Part shown: in pieces, positions 1-6,677 of the stretch
Layout: each line of letters opens with the position of its first letter
How positions within the stretch are numbered: position 1 is the first letter of the stretch
Program-made: the position numbers and the translations under genes
Notes under the pieces: model-generated
Database searches by the model: none
The model's input: the letters and a program-made list of their open reading frames with translations, nothing else
Told to the model about the DNA's origin: nothing
From: JAAYVZ01 sp035403265
Lineage (GTDB): Bacteria; Acidobacteriota; Thermoanaerobaculia; Thermoanaerobaculales; Thermoanaerobaculaceae
Assembly (NCBI GenBank): GCA_035403265.1
Contig: DAONEV010000068.1
Coordinates: 1 to 14,443 of the forward strand
Direction: 5' to 3'
Length of the DNA stretch: 14,443 nt

Positions 1-42
1 GGCACCTAACAGCCATGCCCGCGCTCACCTTTAGTTATAGGA

Positions 43-78
43 CCTCCAGGTCCGCACTCTTGACACTCTTGGTCCTGG
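43..78 (+). repeat. Family 2 repeat end (solo or truncated copy)
   Basis: The 12-mer CCTCCAGGTCCG at 43-54 is identical to the left end of the family 2 element at 14113-14124. The similarity continues through a CTCTTGACACTC-like core that is also seen at 1032-1066. The stretch ends in CCTGGAG (72-78), which pairs with CTCCAGG (44-50), so it can fold as a short hairpin. No convincing right end was found downstream. This is either a solo REP-like unit or a copy degraded on the right. Confidence 0.5.
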
Positions 79-198
79 AGCTCAGATGGGTCCCATCATC
101 TGCTGGGCCAACGCGTGCCAGGCTGAACGAGATCTGGCACCGAGCGTCGAGGCCGGTGGACGTGCCGTGGTCGCGACGTGGGCGCCCAGGCGGCACCC

Positions 199-438
199 CT
201 ACCGCAGCACGCGGCGGGCACGCAGCATCTGCGCGCGGCACTTGACCCACGCGTCGCGCGCCCGGTTCGCGTCCTCGATGCTCGCGAAGCGCGTCACGCC
301 CCGCGGCGGCTCGCCCGGGACGGCACGGGTGGCGAAGCGCCAGAGCGACCTGATCCGCTCCGCCAGCCCCGCGTCAACCGGGCGTCTGAGAAGGGCCAGG
401 CGGGCCTCGTCAAGGCTCGTGAACCTGACAAGGGGCAT
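199..438 (-). CDS. Small conserved partner of a nucleotidyltransferase (candidate TA component)
   Basis: A 79-aa basic protein. Its ATG at 438 has a strong GGAGGAG ribosome site just upstream, and the gene starts inside the 3' end of the nucleotidyltransferase (29-bp overlap), so the two are translationally coupled. It has an N-terminal 'FTSLDEARLAL' segment, a central 'SLWRFATRAVPGEPPRGVTRF' segment and a C-terminal 'SIEDANRARDAW' helix. I recall short proteins of this pattern (FxSLxEA...PPGVxRFxSIEEANxxxxxW) next to MNT-fold nucleotidyltransferases in many genomes. No biochemical function is known to me. The pairing and overlap suggest a toxin-antitoxin or defence-type module, which is inference. 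Confidence 0.6.
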   Translation of the reverse strand: MPLVRFTSLDEARLALLRRPVDAGLAERIRSLWRFATRAVPGEPPRGVTRFASIEDANRARDAWVKCRAQMLRARRVLR

Positions 439-910
439 CCGTCTCCTCCTCGAGGTCGAAGGCCTGCTGCAAGGCCAGTGCGTCGGCCTTGTCGATGGGC
501 CTCACCGTGTCTCGCTTCATGCGGAAGAGCATGGCCGGGGTCGCCACCCGGACGGCGGTGCCGTCGATCTCCAGCGTCTCGGCCTCGACGTCGTCGAAGG
601 AGAAGGCGGTGCCCAGGCGTCCGAGGATGTCGACCAGGAAGCTCTCGTCCGGCGGTCCGTACCGAACGGTTGGATAGTCGCCGGCGAGATCGGATGCGCT
701 GATCTTCCCGACCTCCGGGTCCGGCCATACCGCGGTCAGGGCGAGGCGCAGCCGCGCCACGTTGTCCTCGGTCGGCCTCACGAAGAGGTCGATGTCCTCG
801 GTGGCCCTGACCAGGCCATGGAAGTTGAGCGCCACGCCGCCGACAACGACGTACTCGACCTCGTGACGGTTGAGCTCACCGATGAGCTGCATCACCCGGT
901 CGAAGTCCAC
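410..910 (-). CDS. MNT/AbiEii-type nucleotidyltransferase
   Basis: A 166-aa protein of the DNA polymerase beta-like nucleotidyltransferase superfamily, of the kind annotated as DUF6036 or AbiEii/AbiGii-like. The nucleotide-binding GG motif is at residues 24-32 (GGVALNFHG). The metal-binding D-x-D is D39/D41 in 'TEDIDLFV', a third acidic residue is probably D94 in 'FLVDIL', and a basic C-terminal 'MKRDTVRPIDKAD' follows. The open frame continues upstream to 1285, but that extension is unlike protein. GTG at 910 is preceded by GGGAGGAG at good spacing, so it was chosen. Such enzymes transfer a nucleotide to a protein or RNA target and often pair with a small partner, here the overlapping 79-aa gene. 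Whether this one is toxin or antitoxin cannot be told from sequence. Confidence 0.75.
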   Translation of the reverse strand: MDFDRVMQLIGELNRHEVEYVVVGGVALNFHGLVRATEDIDLFVRPTEDNVARLRLALTAVWPDPEVGKISASDLAGDYPTVRYGPPDESFLVDILGRLGTAFSFDDVEAETLEIDGTAVRVATPAMLFRMKRDTVRPIDKADALALQQAFDLEEETDAPCQVHEP

Positions 911-929
911 GCACGCTCCTCCCGACTGA

Positions 930-1031
930 GGATACCAGGGGCGTACAAACCGGGCACCCCTCCGGCAAGCTCGACGCGCCGGGCGCCGCCAGGTGTATGC
1001 GAGATGCGTACCGACGGGTACCAGATGGGAA
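930..1031. other. Intergenic DNA with degenerate family 1 element fragments
   Basis: This is the upstream region of the nucleotidyltransferase. It holds GGATACCAGG (930-939), resembling the right end of family 1 elements, and GGGTACCAGATGGGAA near 1016-1031, which matches the leader of the family 1 copy at 2935. No intact element and no gene were found. Confidence 0.35.
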
Positions 1032-1201
1032 GGTCCGCCACTCTTGATACTCGTGGCTTGACCGCCACCCCTCAGACTGAGGGCTTGAGTGCCACGTCCA
1101 CCGTCATCGACACAACTCGCGCATCGCGGTCGACTCTGGTTCCGCGCCAGCCAAGCGTCTCGACAAGGCCAACAAGTGTGGACGTGGCACTCAAGCCTGA
1201 C
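1032..1201 (+). repeat. Family 2 palindromic element, RAYT-proximal copy
   Basis: About 170 bp. The left part (GGTCCGCCACTCTTGATACT, then GTGGCTTGAC) aligns with the elements at 43 and 14113. The right part (CAACAAGTGTGGACGTGGC) aligns with CGACAAGTGCGGACGTGC at 14249-14266. Inside lies a perfect 20-bp inverted repeat, 1082-1101 with 1178-1197, enclosing a 76-nt loop that could form a large stem-loop. The element ends 24 bp from the 3' end of the transposase gene. Confidence 0.6.
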
Positions 1202-1224
1202 GGGCATCGGCGGAGTCTGGAGCG

Positions 1225-1794
1225 TCAGCAACGCCGTCGCGTCCTCCTGCGACAGCGGAGACGGGCCGAGCCCGGGTGCAGGCATGCGCGCCTCATCATG
1301 TCCAGGTAGCCCTGACGAGCGTGGTCCGGCGATGTCCCGAACCGGGCCAGGGCCAGTCTGACGTCAACGAGCAGAGGGGCATCGAGGCCCGCGAGCTCGC
1401 GGTGCCCGCTCCACGGGTACTCGGCAGGATCGCTGACGAGGCCGGCGCTGACCGGGTTCCGGTGGACGTAAGCCACGGCGCGATCGAGCGCCGGCTGACA
1501 GGGGAGTGACCGCGCCCGGCATCTGGGCATCCACAAGGAGGCGGTCGGCCCGCCCTCGACGAGCTGTCTGGAGGCCGCGAAGGGCACCTCGCGCGTGCTA
1601 ACCACCAGGTGGTAGTGGTTGGACATGAGACACCAAGCGAAGACCGTGAACCGGTCGCGCTCCCTTGCAGCCAGCACGCGCTGCACGAAGCTCTCGACCT
1701 CGTCAGGCTCGAGGAATGGGCGCTCGCCGTTGGCGACGCGGTTGGAGACATGGAGGAACCCGCCCACGGTTGCTACTGCGGGAAGTCGCGGCAT
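1225..1794 (-). CDS. REP-associated tyrosine transposase (RAYT, IS200/Y1-like), internally shortened
   Basis: A 189-aa single-strand DNA transposase-type protein of the HUH superfamily. ATG at 1794 follows GAGGG at 8-nt spacing; the longer open frame to 2415 runs through a repeat and is not credible. Visible are the N-terminal strand 'GGFLHVSNRV', the metal-binding H60-x-H62 in 'CLMSNHYHLVV', and Y109 in 'AYVHRNPVSAGLV', which I take as the catalytic tyrosine. A typical 'DPAEYPWSGHREL' follows. Family members usually have about 15 more residues ('RSxxxxQGRFxxxFNRR') between the HUH strand and a 'GPLWQxRxxAR' motif. Here 'FAASRQLVEGGPTASLW' leads almost directly into 'MPRCRARSL', so a deletion is likely. 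The C-terminus after 'GYLDMM' also looks frayed. RAYTs are thought to mobilise palindromic REP/REPIN sequences, and this one is bracketed by two such elements. Activity is doubtful. Confidence 0.75.
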   Translation of the reverse strand: MPRLPAVATVGGFLHVSNRVANGERPFLEPDEVESFVQRVLAARERDRFTVFAWCLMSNHYHLVVSTREVPFAASRQLVEGGPTASLWMPRCRARSLPCQPALDRAVAYVHRNPVSAGLVSDPAEYPWSGHRELAGLDAPLLVDVRLALARFGTSPDHARQGYLDMMRRACLHPGSARLRCRRRTRRRC

Positions 1795-1898
1795 GACGCT
1801 ACCCTCGTCTTCCGCGTGGACGGTGAGGCATGCTACCACGAGGGCAGGTGTCACGCACGTGTCAGGCGTCGGCGAGGATCGGAACACCTGTCTCGGGT
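1795..1898. other. RAYT leader region with an element-end remnant
   Basis: Sits between the RAYT start and the family 1 copy. CAGGTGTCACGCACGTG near 1845 matches 13 of 17 positions of the family 1 left end (CAGGTATCACGAACATC), so it may be an old solo end. CAGGTGT and ACACCTG here can also pair. No gene was seen. Confidence 0.3.
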
Positions 1899-2037
1899 GG
1901 GTGCCAGGTATCACGAACATCGCACTCTTCGCTCTGCTCAGCCACGGCTCTGCCCGCCTCCCACCACCTTGACCACGGCCCGTCAAGTGCTCTGACAGTC
2001 GCATGTGACAGTCGCATGAGTGTGATACCAGGCACCC
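1899..2037 (+). repeat. Family 1 palindromic element, copy A
   Basis: 139 bp bounded by GGGTGCCAGGTATCAC and GTGATACCAGGCACCC, which are inverted repeats matching 15 of 16. The subterminal left segment is GAACATCGCACTC and the right one is GACAGTCGCATGAGT. This copy carries a 13-bp tandem duplication, GACAGTCGCATG(T/A) at 1994-2006 and 2007-2019, absent from the other copies. It lies between the divergent RAYT and TrmJ-like genes. It encodes no protein, so it fits a MITE or REPIN. Confidence 0.75.
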
Positions 2038-2112
2038 AGACGCCTGCGTTGTGTCGAAAAGGGTGGACGTGGTACGCAAACTGATCCAAAATTCTCCTGG
2101 ATACTCCCTCTG

Positions 2113-2895
2113 ATGCGCAACGCACTGCCGCCACCCGCTCCGCCCGAGACTGACGCCATGCCTCGCCCAGACGGAGTTTCCCCCTCCCCTTCGCCGCCGT
2201 CCGTCACGGTCATTCTCGTGCGCACGCACAGCCCCGGGAACCTCGGCTCGACCGCGCGGGCGGTGGCGAACTTCGGGGCGAGGCTCGTCCTCGTCGATGC
2301 GCGGGTCTGTCTGGACCACCCGGACGTCGCCGCCCACTCGTCCGGAGCCCAGCATCTCGTTGTGGCAGCCGGGAGCTACTGCTCCGTCGAGGACGCCTCG
2401 GCGCACCACGACCACCTTGTGGCGCTCACGTCGGCAAGGGGCCGCAGGTCTTCTGGTCTCCCCCCTCGAACGACTGCGACCGCCCTGCGACGCCGGGTCG
2501 CCTCGGGACAGAGGGTCGCGCTCGTCTTCGGCCCCGAACGCAGCGGCCTGTCGACCGACGAGGTCCTCCTGTGCGATTCTCGGTGGAGCCTCCCGACCGA
2601 ACCTTCGTTCCCCACGATGAACCTCGCCCAGGCGGTCGCCGTTGCCTTGGCACTCCTCCGGTGTCCCCCGTCGCGGGTCGGGGAGCCGGCAAAGCAGGAG
2701 CTACCCGACGGCAGCACCTCGCGGAGGTTGTTCGCCGAGGCCCGGCGGGCCCTCGAGGTGCGGTTTCCCGAGCGGCGGCCCCGCCCCGACGTCGTCGACG
2801 AGCTGCTCTCGCTGCTTCGACGTGGCCGACCGACCCGCCGGGAGGCGGAGCTCCTGCTCGCTGCTCTCTCCGGGGGCCCCAAGCAGGCCGACTGA
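2113..2895 (+). CDS. TrmJ/SpoU-type RNA 2'-O-ribose methyltransferase
   Basis: A 260-aa SPOUT-fold enzyme that should transfer methyl from SAM to a ribose 2'-OH in tRNA or rRNA in the cytoplasm. The three SpoU motifs are present: motif 1 'SPGNLGSTARAVANFG' (residues 40-55, with the conserved N43 and R49), motif 2 'VALVFGPERSGLS' (135-147), and motif 3 'PTEPSFPTMNLAQAVAVAL' (161-179), which forms the knot and SAM site. 'GAQHLV' and 'LTSARGRR' favour the TrmJ branch (position 32 of tRNA), as does the C-terminal extension of about 80 residues. Position 32 specificity is inference. The first 28 residues are Pro-rich and probably disordered. Neither the ATG at 2113 nor the one at 2158 ('MPRPDGV') has a good ribosome site, so 2158 remains possible. 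The gene appears to stand alone. Confidence 0.85.
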   Translation: MRNALPPPAPPETDAMPRPDGVSPSPSPPSVTVILVRTHSPGNLGSTARAVANFGARLVLVDARVCLDHPDVAAHSSGAQHLVVAAGSYCSVEDASAHHDHLVALTSARGRRSSGLPPRTTATALRRRVASGQRVALVFGPERSGLSTDEVLLCDSRWSLPTEPSFPTMNLAQAVAVALALLRCPPSRVGEPAKQELPDGSTSRRLFAEARRALEVRFPERRPRPDVVDELLSLLRRGRPTRREAELLLAALSGGPKQAD

Positions 2896-2931
2896 GCGGA
2901 CCCTCCGGCGTGCGGCAGACCCGACGAGATT

Positions 2932-3080
2932 GATGGGTACCAGATGGGAACCAGTTGGGTACCAGTATCACGAACATCGCACTCTCTGCTCGGCTTGGCC
3001 GCGTCCCTGCCCGCCTCGCACCACCCTGGCCACGGCCTGTCAGGAGCTCTAACAGTCGCATGAGTGTGATACCAGGCACT
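2932..3080 (+). repeat. Family 1 palindromic element, copy B, with GGGTACCAG leader
   Basis: The core runs 2957-3080 (124 bp), from GGGTACCAGTATCAC to GTGATACCAGGCACT, which are inverted at the ends. The interior (CGAACATCGCACTCT ... CTGCCCGCCTCGC ... AACAGTCGCATGAGT) is strongly like copies A and D. In front lies a second GGGTACCAG (2935-2943) in direct repeat with the core end, and GATGGGTACC (2932-2941), a 10-mer also found beside copy C. It starts about 60 bp past the TrmJ-like stop codon. Confidence 0.75.
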
Positions 3081-3241
3081 CATCCCGAGCTGCGGGTGAT
3101 CGAGACGATCCTCAGACACCTCGCCGCAAAGGGGGTGGATGCGTGCAGCCCACCCGGTGCCGATCCGTCCTCACCTCAGCGCACGGTCACCGCCACCTGA
3201 CCGTCACGCCCCGACCACCCGAGCCGCGCACGACGCGAGGT
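3081..3241 (+). other. C-rich gene-poor stretch, possible transposase tail remnant
   Basis: Directly after copy B the plus strand can be read as 'PELRVIETILRHLAAKGVDA' and then a Pro-rich tail to a stop at 3198-3200. This resembles the last helix and tail of some IS transposases in GC-rich bacteria ('xxVIxxILxHLxx' plus Pro/Ala tail). Nothing upstream in frame supports a gene, because copy B intervenes. It is either a decayed fragment cut by the element or chance. Confidence 0.25.
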
Positions 3242-3299
3242 ACGAGCCCGGCGGAGCCCCGCCCACATCCCCCACCACCCGGGGGCCCGCCGGGCTCGT
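3242..3299. repeat. 13-bp perfect inverted repeat
   Basis: ACGAGCCCGGCGG (3242-3254) is exactly complementary to CCGCCGGGCTCGT (3287-3299), with a 32-nt loop. There is no T-tract, so it is not a standard intrinsic terminator. The rest of the interval to the cupin gene (3300-3505) is C-rich, and I saw no gene, RNA or clear promoter in it. Confidence 0.4.
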
Positions 3300-3505
3300 G
3301 CCTTCCCCGCAACATCCCCACCCGCTCAGATCGCCCTACACCACGACGGTCCCGCCCCTGTTCCCCGCCATCGGCGCCTCACCGACACCTTGATTCCACC
3401 TCCATCGAGCCCTACCTTGCTTGCAGTGAGAAAGGAAATCCCTAGCCATACAGCCGGGTCCCATCCAGGTCAGTCACCGATCCTCCCGGGTCATCGTCTC
3501 AAGCG

Positions 3506-3961
3506 ATGGACGAGCTAACGGCGTTGGGCACCGCCAGGCCGGGCCAAGCTGCTGGGAAGACGCAACGGCGCCCGGCCATTCTCAGAGCCCGCCCCGAGTC
3601 GCTCTCGGGTGTTCCGTTCCACTCCGAGGGGCCGCTCACACGGTGGCTGATGGCGAGCGACTCCGTGGACCCCGCAGTCGGCGTCTACATCGCGGTTCAC
3701 CAGTACTCGGAGGTCATGCCCCAGAGCCGGGAGTACTGCCGGCCGCATGTCCACGACCACGACGAAATCAACGTATTTCACACCACATCGCACCTCGAGG
3801 TCGAGGTCATTCTGGATGACGAGACGGTTCTGGTGGAGGCGCCCGCCACGGTCTTCATCCCCGCGGGGGTGCGACACGCGGCCAACGTGCATTCCGGCAC
3901 CGGCTTCATGGTCGTCATCCTGCTCGATGGCGACTATCACGCGACGGAGGGTCAGGGCTGA
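3506..3961 (+). CDS. Single-domain cupin protein
   Basis: A 151-aa protein whose residues 60-145 form a cupin barrel. Cupin motif 1 is 'RPHVHDHDEINVF', with likely metal ligands H81, H83 and E87. Motif 2 is 'VFIPAGVRHAANV', with the fourth ligand H124. The full His/His/Glu/His set suggests a metal-dependent isomerase, dioxygenase-like or ligand-binding role, but the substrate cannot be read. The N-terminal 45 residues are basic and not conserved-looking. ATG at 3506 has no good ribosome site, so an internal start such as ATG 3653 is possible, though that would remove the first strands. Its 3' end overlaps the convergent ATP-grasp gene by 10 bp, placing it beside the biosynthetic-type cluster. 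Confidence 0.75.
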   Translation: MDELTALGTARPGQAAGKTQRRPAILRARPESLSGVPFHSEGPLTRWLMASDSVDPAVGVYIAVHQYSEVMPQSREYCRPHVHDHDEINVFHTTSHLEVEVILDDETVLVEAPATVFIPAGVRHAANVHSGTGFMVVILLDGDYHATEGQG

Positions 3962-5058
3962 CACCCAGCCGTCGGCCCGCTCGTGGTGAGGGCCGGCTCC
4001 GTGCGCGGGTTGCCCAGGATAGTGTCGAGATCGGCGGGGACGTCCATGCCAGAGCGGGAGAGATAGAGCCTGGCCATCGCCGCCAGCACCCGCTCGGTCG
4101 CTGCCATCCGATAGCGCCGCCGCCCGCCCACGAAGTGAAGAAAGGGGAACGGGTTTGCCTCCCAGACCACGGTGCGCCCCGTCACGTCGATGCCGTAGTC
4201 GAAAGCCACGAAGTCGAGGCCGAGCGCCTCTCTCGCCGCCAGGAAGCGCGCGTGCTCCGGCTCGACGCCCTCGATGAACGCCACCTCTTCCTCGCGCAGG
4301 GCCTCGCTGAAAATCGTGCCCGTGCCATGGGTTGCCCAGTCCTGGGTGACGTGGAGGGTCTGCCGCACTCCGACGTCCCCGGCCAACACGTAACGGAACT
4401 TGCGGAACAGCCCGTCGCCTGGGCTTCTCACGTCGATGAGCTCGACGGCGACCGGTCGCCGCAGCGACTCGATCGGCAGCGCCCGCACCTCGGCGTCGGT
4501 GTCGGCGCGCAGCATCGGGCCCCCGTGACCCTGGTCCTCGCGCACGAACAGAGGCAGCGGAAGGCCCAGGCGCGTGCGTCGGAACTCCTCCACATCCGTG
4601 ATCGGCGCCATCTGCGGCGTGCGGAAGCCCACCGAGCCGATCAGCCGCGCCCCGCTCGACTTCGAGGCATTGGCGAGGCGGTCGACCCGATTGATGACCG
4701 GAATGTCGTGGCGGTCGCACCGCGCGGCGAGCCGGTTCGCGAGCCAGTAGGTCGTCCTCGACCACGCCTGCACCGGGTCCTGGAGCCAGGGGACGTACAA
4801 CGCGACGCGCGACCAGTCCCGGACGTGAAACGGCAGGGTGTGGAGCTCGAACAACGCGCGAACGTCCGGGAAGAACATGGCCAGCCAGTGCAGCAGCAGG
4901 TCGTACATGAACGGGCTCTCACTTGGGTGATGGACAACCAGGAAGCGCTTGTCACCGCGGGCGTGCCTCGTGTTGAGGAGGTTGTCCCAGACCACCATTC
5001 GCGCATACTGCCTGGGTGGGTTGAGCAGGCTTGCCATGATCTTGCGCGTCGTGCCCAC
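3952..5058 (-). CDS. ATP-grasp fold protein of unknown substrate
   Basis: A 368-aa protein with an ATP-grasp layout. The N-terminal pre-domain is rich in aromatic residues. A nucleotide-binding segment follows ('NRVDRLANASKSSGARLIGSVGFRTPQM', about 123-150). Then come 'LPLFVREDQGHGGPML' (about 168-183), a 'VELIDV' strand with E206 and 'KFRYVLAGDVG', and finally 'VAFDYGIDVTGRTVVWEANPFP', giving the metal ligands D287, E301 and N303. Such enzymes join a carboxylate to an amine or thiol through an acyl-phosphate; no acceptor can be named. ATG 5136 would overlap the divergent methyltransferase and has no ribosome site. GTG 5058 has GGAGG (5067-5071) at 8-nt spacing, so it was chosen. The gene is divergent from the methyltransferase/glycosyltransferase operon and convergent with the cupin. 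Confidence 0.75.
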   Translation of the reverse strand: MGTTRKIMASLLNPPRQYARMVVWDNLLNTRHARGDKRFLVVHHPSESPFMYDLLLHWLAMFFPDVRALFELHTLPFHVRDWSRVALYVPWLQDPVQAWSRTTYWLANRLAARCDRHDIPVINRVDRLANASKSSGARLIGSVGFRTPQMAPITDVEEFRRTRLGLPLPLFVREDQGHGGPMLRADTDAEVRALPIESLRRPVAVELIDVRSPGDGLFRKFRYVLAGDVGVRQTLHVTQDWATHGTGTIFSEALREEEVAFIEGVEPEHARFLAAREALGLDFVAFDYGIDVTGRTVVWEANPFPFLHFVGGRRRYRMAATERVLAAMARLYLSRSGMDVPADLDTILGNPRTEPALTTSGPTAGCQP

Positions 5059-5165
5059 TCCCGCTCCCTCCAACCTGATCCGCATCGCGACTGACGCCGT
5101 TCCGTCATGTATTGTAGTGGACCATGACACGGCCACGTGCCGAGCTCGATCAGGAGGCTCTCGCC
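5059..5165. promoter_or_regulatory. Divergent promoter region and start-deciding ribosome sites
   Basis: 107 bp between the ATP-grasp GTG and the methyltransferase ATG. TACAAT (5116-5111, minus strand) is a good -10 box for the ATP-grasp gene. The same bases read TATTGT (5110-5115) on the plus strand, a weaker -10. No convincing -35 box was seen for either. Two strong Shine-Dalgarno sites fix the starts: GGAGG at 5071-5067 on the minus strand and AGGAGG at 5152-5157 on the plus strand. Confidence 0.4.
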
Positions 5166-5963
5166 ATGTTCGCCCGCAAGGGCAAGGAGGGCGGTCCCCA
5201 CGTCCCGCAGGCCGGTCAGGCCAACGCCGTCAAGGTGCGCCGTGTCCTCCAGCTCACCTCCGACCTGACCCGCCGCCCGCTCGAGAAGCTGCGCATCCTG
5301 GACCTGGGCTGCGGCGAAGGGATGTACGCCATCGAGGCGGCGCTGCACGGCGCGAGGGTCGTGGCGATCGACGCCCGCACCGAGCGGATGAGGGACGGCG
5401 CGGCGTGTGCTGCGCGGCACGGCCTCACAGGCATACGCTTCGAGCAAGCAGACGTGCGCTCCGTGACGATGGCATCCCACGGGCCCTTCGACGTCGTGTG
5501 GGCGCTTGGCATCCTCTACCACCTCGACGTCCCCGAGGTGCTCACGGTGCTCGCGAGCATTCGTGGGCTGTGCCGCTCCCTGCTCGTCGTCGACACGCTC
5601 ATCGCCCCGAAGGCGGCACTTGCGGTCTCGCACCGCGACCGAGTCTGGGAAGGTGATCGTGTTCGCGAGCATGGCGACGACGACCCGCCGTCGCTCCGCC
5701 GCAGCCGCGTCCTGAAGTCGATCGACAACACCTTCAGCTTCCGGTTCACCCGGGCCTCCCTGGTGCGCGCCGTGGAGGACGCCGGTTTTTCCTCCGTGCT
5801 GGAGTGCCACGTGCCCGTCGAGCCGGGCAAGGCAGAGGACCGGATCACTCTTGCAGCGCTGCCGGGAGAGCGGGTGTCGGTCGCCACGTACCCCTGGGTC
5901 AACGCCCTCTCGGAGGCCGAGATCGAGCAGAAGCTCACGACCTTCAAGTCGGAGGCAGAGTGA
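5166..5963 (+). CDS. Class I SAM-dependent methyltransferase (UbiG/CmoB-like fold)
   Basis: A 265-aa Rossmann-fold methyltransferase. Motif I is 'RILDLGCGEGMYAIEAA', with the SAM-binding DLGCGEG at residues 46-52. The acidic residue at the end of strand 2 is D69 ('VVAIDA'), D96 lies in 'EQADV', and motif IV/post-I is 'FDVVWALGILYHL'. The substrate is unknown. A Phe/Arg-rich stretch ('NTFSFRFTRASLVRAVEDAGF') resembles the C-terminal half of small-molecule O- or N-methyltransferases. In-frame ATG 5124 lacks a ribosome site, while ATG 5166 has AGGAGG at 8 nt, so 5166 was preferred. Its stop overlaps the next start (GTGA), so the two methyltransferases are coupled. Confidence 0.8.
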   Translation: MFARKGKEGGPHVPQAGQANAVKVRRVLQLTSDLTRRPLEKLRILDLGCGEGMYAIEAALHGARVVAIDARTERMRDGAACAARHGLTGIRFEQADVRSVTMASHGPFDVVWALGILYHLDVPEVLTVLASIRGLCRSLLVVDTLIAPKAALAVSHRDRVWEGDRVREHGDDDPPSLRRSRVLKSIDNTFSFRFTRASLVRAVEDAGFSSVLECHVPVEPGKAEDRITLAALPGERVSVATYPWVNALSEAEIEQKLTTFKSEAE

Positions 5964-6667
5964 GAGAAGGCGCCGACGCGACCGACCTGACGTCCTGGAT
6001 CGCCCGGCTGTTCGAGCAGCCCTCGCTGCTTTCGATGGGGCACAACCAACGTCTCGACGACCTCAACCTCGGGCTCGGCTGGCTGTACTACGCCCTTGGC
6101 CGCATCGTCCGTCCGCGGCGCGCCGTCGTTATCGGGTCGTACCGCGGCTTTGTGCCGATGGTTCTCAGGAGGGCCTTCCGGGACAACGGCGAGGAAGGCG
6201 AGGTCGTGTTCCTGGACCCGTCCCTGGCGGACGGTTTCTGGACCGACCCGGCCGCGACACGGAGCTACTTCGACGGCTTCGGCCTGGACAACGTCACCCA
6301 CGTCCTCCAGACCACCCAGGAGTTCGTCACCACCGAGGAGTATCGCGGGCTCGGGGAGATCGGCGTGCTGTTCGTCGACGGGTACCACACCGAGGATCAG
6401 GCGCGCTTCGACTACCGGGCGTTCGAGGGCCGGCTCGCCAGGTTTGGCCTGGCACTGTTCCACGACAGCATGGTGCTGCGCCGCTCCACGATCTACGGCG
6501 CCGATCGGGCCTACCAGATGACCGTCAAACACTTCATCGACGAGCTCAGGGCCGACACCGGGGTGCAGGTGCTGGACCTGCCTTTCGGCACCGGGCTGAC
6601 CCTGGTGCGCAAGCTGGGCAGCGTGCCGTGCGAGCCGCTGCTCGAGGGGCGCCAGGAGCGCCCCTGA
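5960..6667 (+). CDS. Methyltransf_24-like SAM methyltransferase
   Basis: A 235-aa protein starting at GTG 5960, which shares 4 bases with the previous stop codon; GGAGG at 5951-5955 lies 4 nt upstream. 'AVVIGSYRGFVPMVL' (residues 55-69) is the SAM-binding motif in a shortened form, and D86 in 'VVFLDPS' ends strand 2. 'GVLFVDGYHTEDQARFDYRAF' (135-155) and 'ALFHDS' (165-170) are the D-x-x-H and HD features seen in Methyltransf_24 and cephalosporin-hydroxylase/CmcI-like enzymes, where they often bind metal. Likely an O-methyltransferase acting on a sugar or small product. It probably works with its neighbours because the operon is tight (10 bp to the glycosyltransferase). The exact substrate is unknown. 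Confidence 0.75.
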   Translation: MREGADATDLTSWIARLFEQPSLLSMGHNQRLDDLNLGLGWLYYALGRIVRPRRAVVIGSYRGFVPMVLRRAFRDNGEEGEVVFLDPSLADGFWTDPAATRSYFDGFGLDNVTHVLQTTQEFVTTEEYRGLGEIGVLFVDGYHTEDQARFDYRAFEGRLARFGLALFHDSMVLRRSTIYGADRAYQMTVKHFIDELRADTGVQVLDLPFGTGLTLVRKLGSVPCEPLLEGRQERP

Positions 6668-6677
6668 GAGTCGGCTC

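Noticed and set aside
1..6. GGCACC at the very start as the tail of another family 1 copy
   Set aside because: Six bases are too few, and the diagnostic GTGATACCA would lie outside the window.
911..1285. N-terminal extension of the nucleotidyltransferase
   Set aside because: Covers the family 2 element and reads as low-quality protein; the GTG at 910 has a strong ribosome site.
86..1309. 407-aa open frame on the plus strand
   Set aside because: Antisense to the nucleotidyltransferase pair and running across a repeat; Arg-rich, no motifs, typical of GC-rich shadow frames.
1795..2415. N-terminal extension of the RAYT frame
   Set aside because: Runs through family 1 copy A and the start of the TrmJ-like gene; the ATG at 1794 begins the conserved 'MPRLP' start.
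2376..3119. 247-aa minus-strand frame
   Set aside because: Mirror of the TrmJ-like gene plus copy B; the plus-strand frame carries all SpoU motifs.
3139..3445. Two Pro-rich plus-strand frames of 84 and 100 aa
   Set aside because: Composition simply follows the C-rich strand; no ribosome site, domain or conserved-looking segment.
3515..5810. Long minus-strand frames of 416 and 389 aa
   Set aside because: Shadows of the cupin, ATP-grasp and methyltransferase genes in other frames, without motifs.
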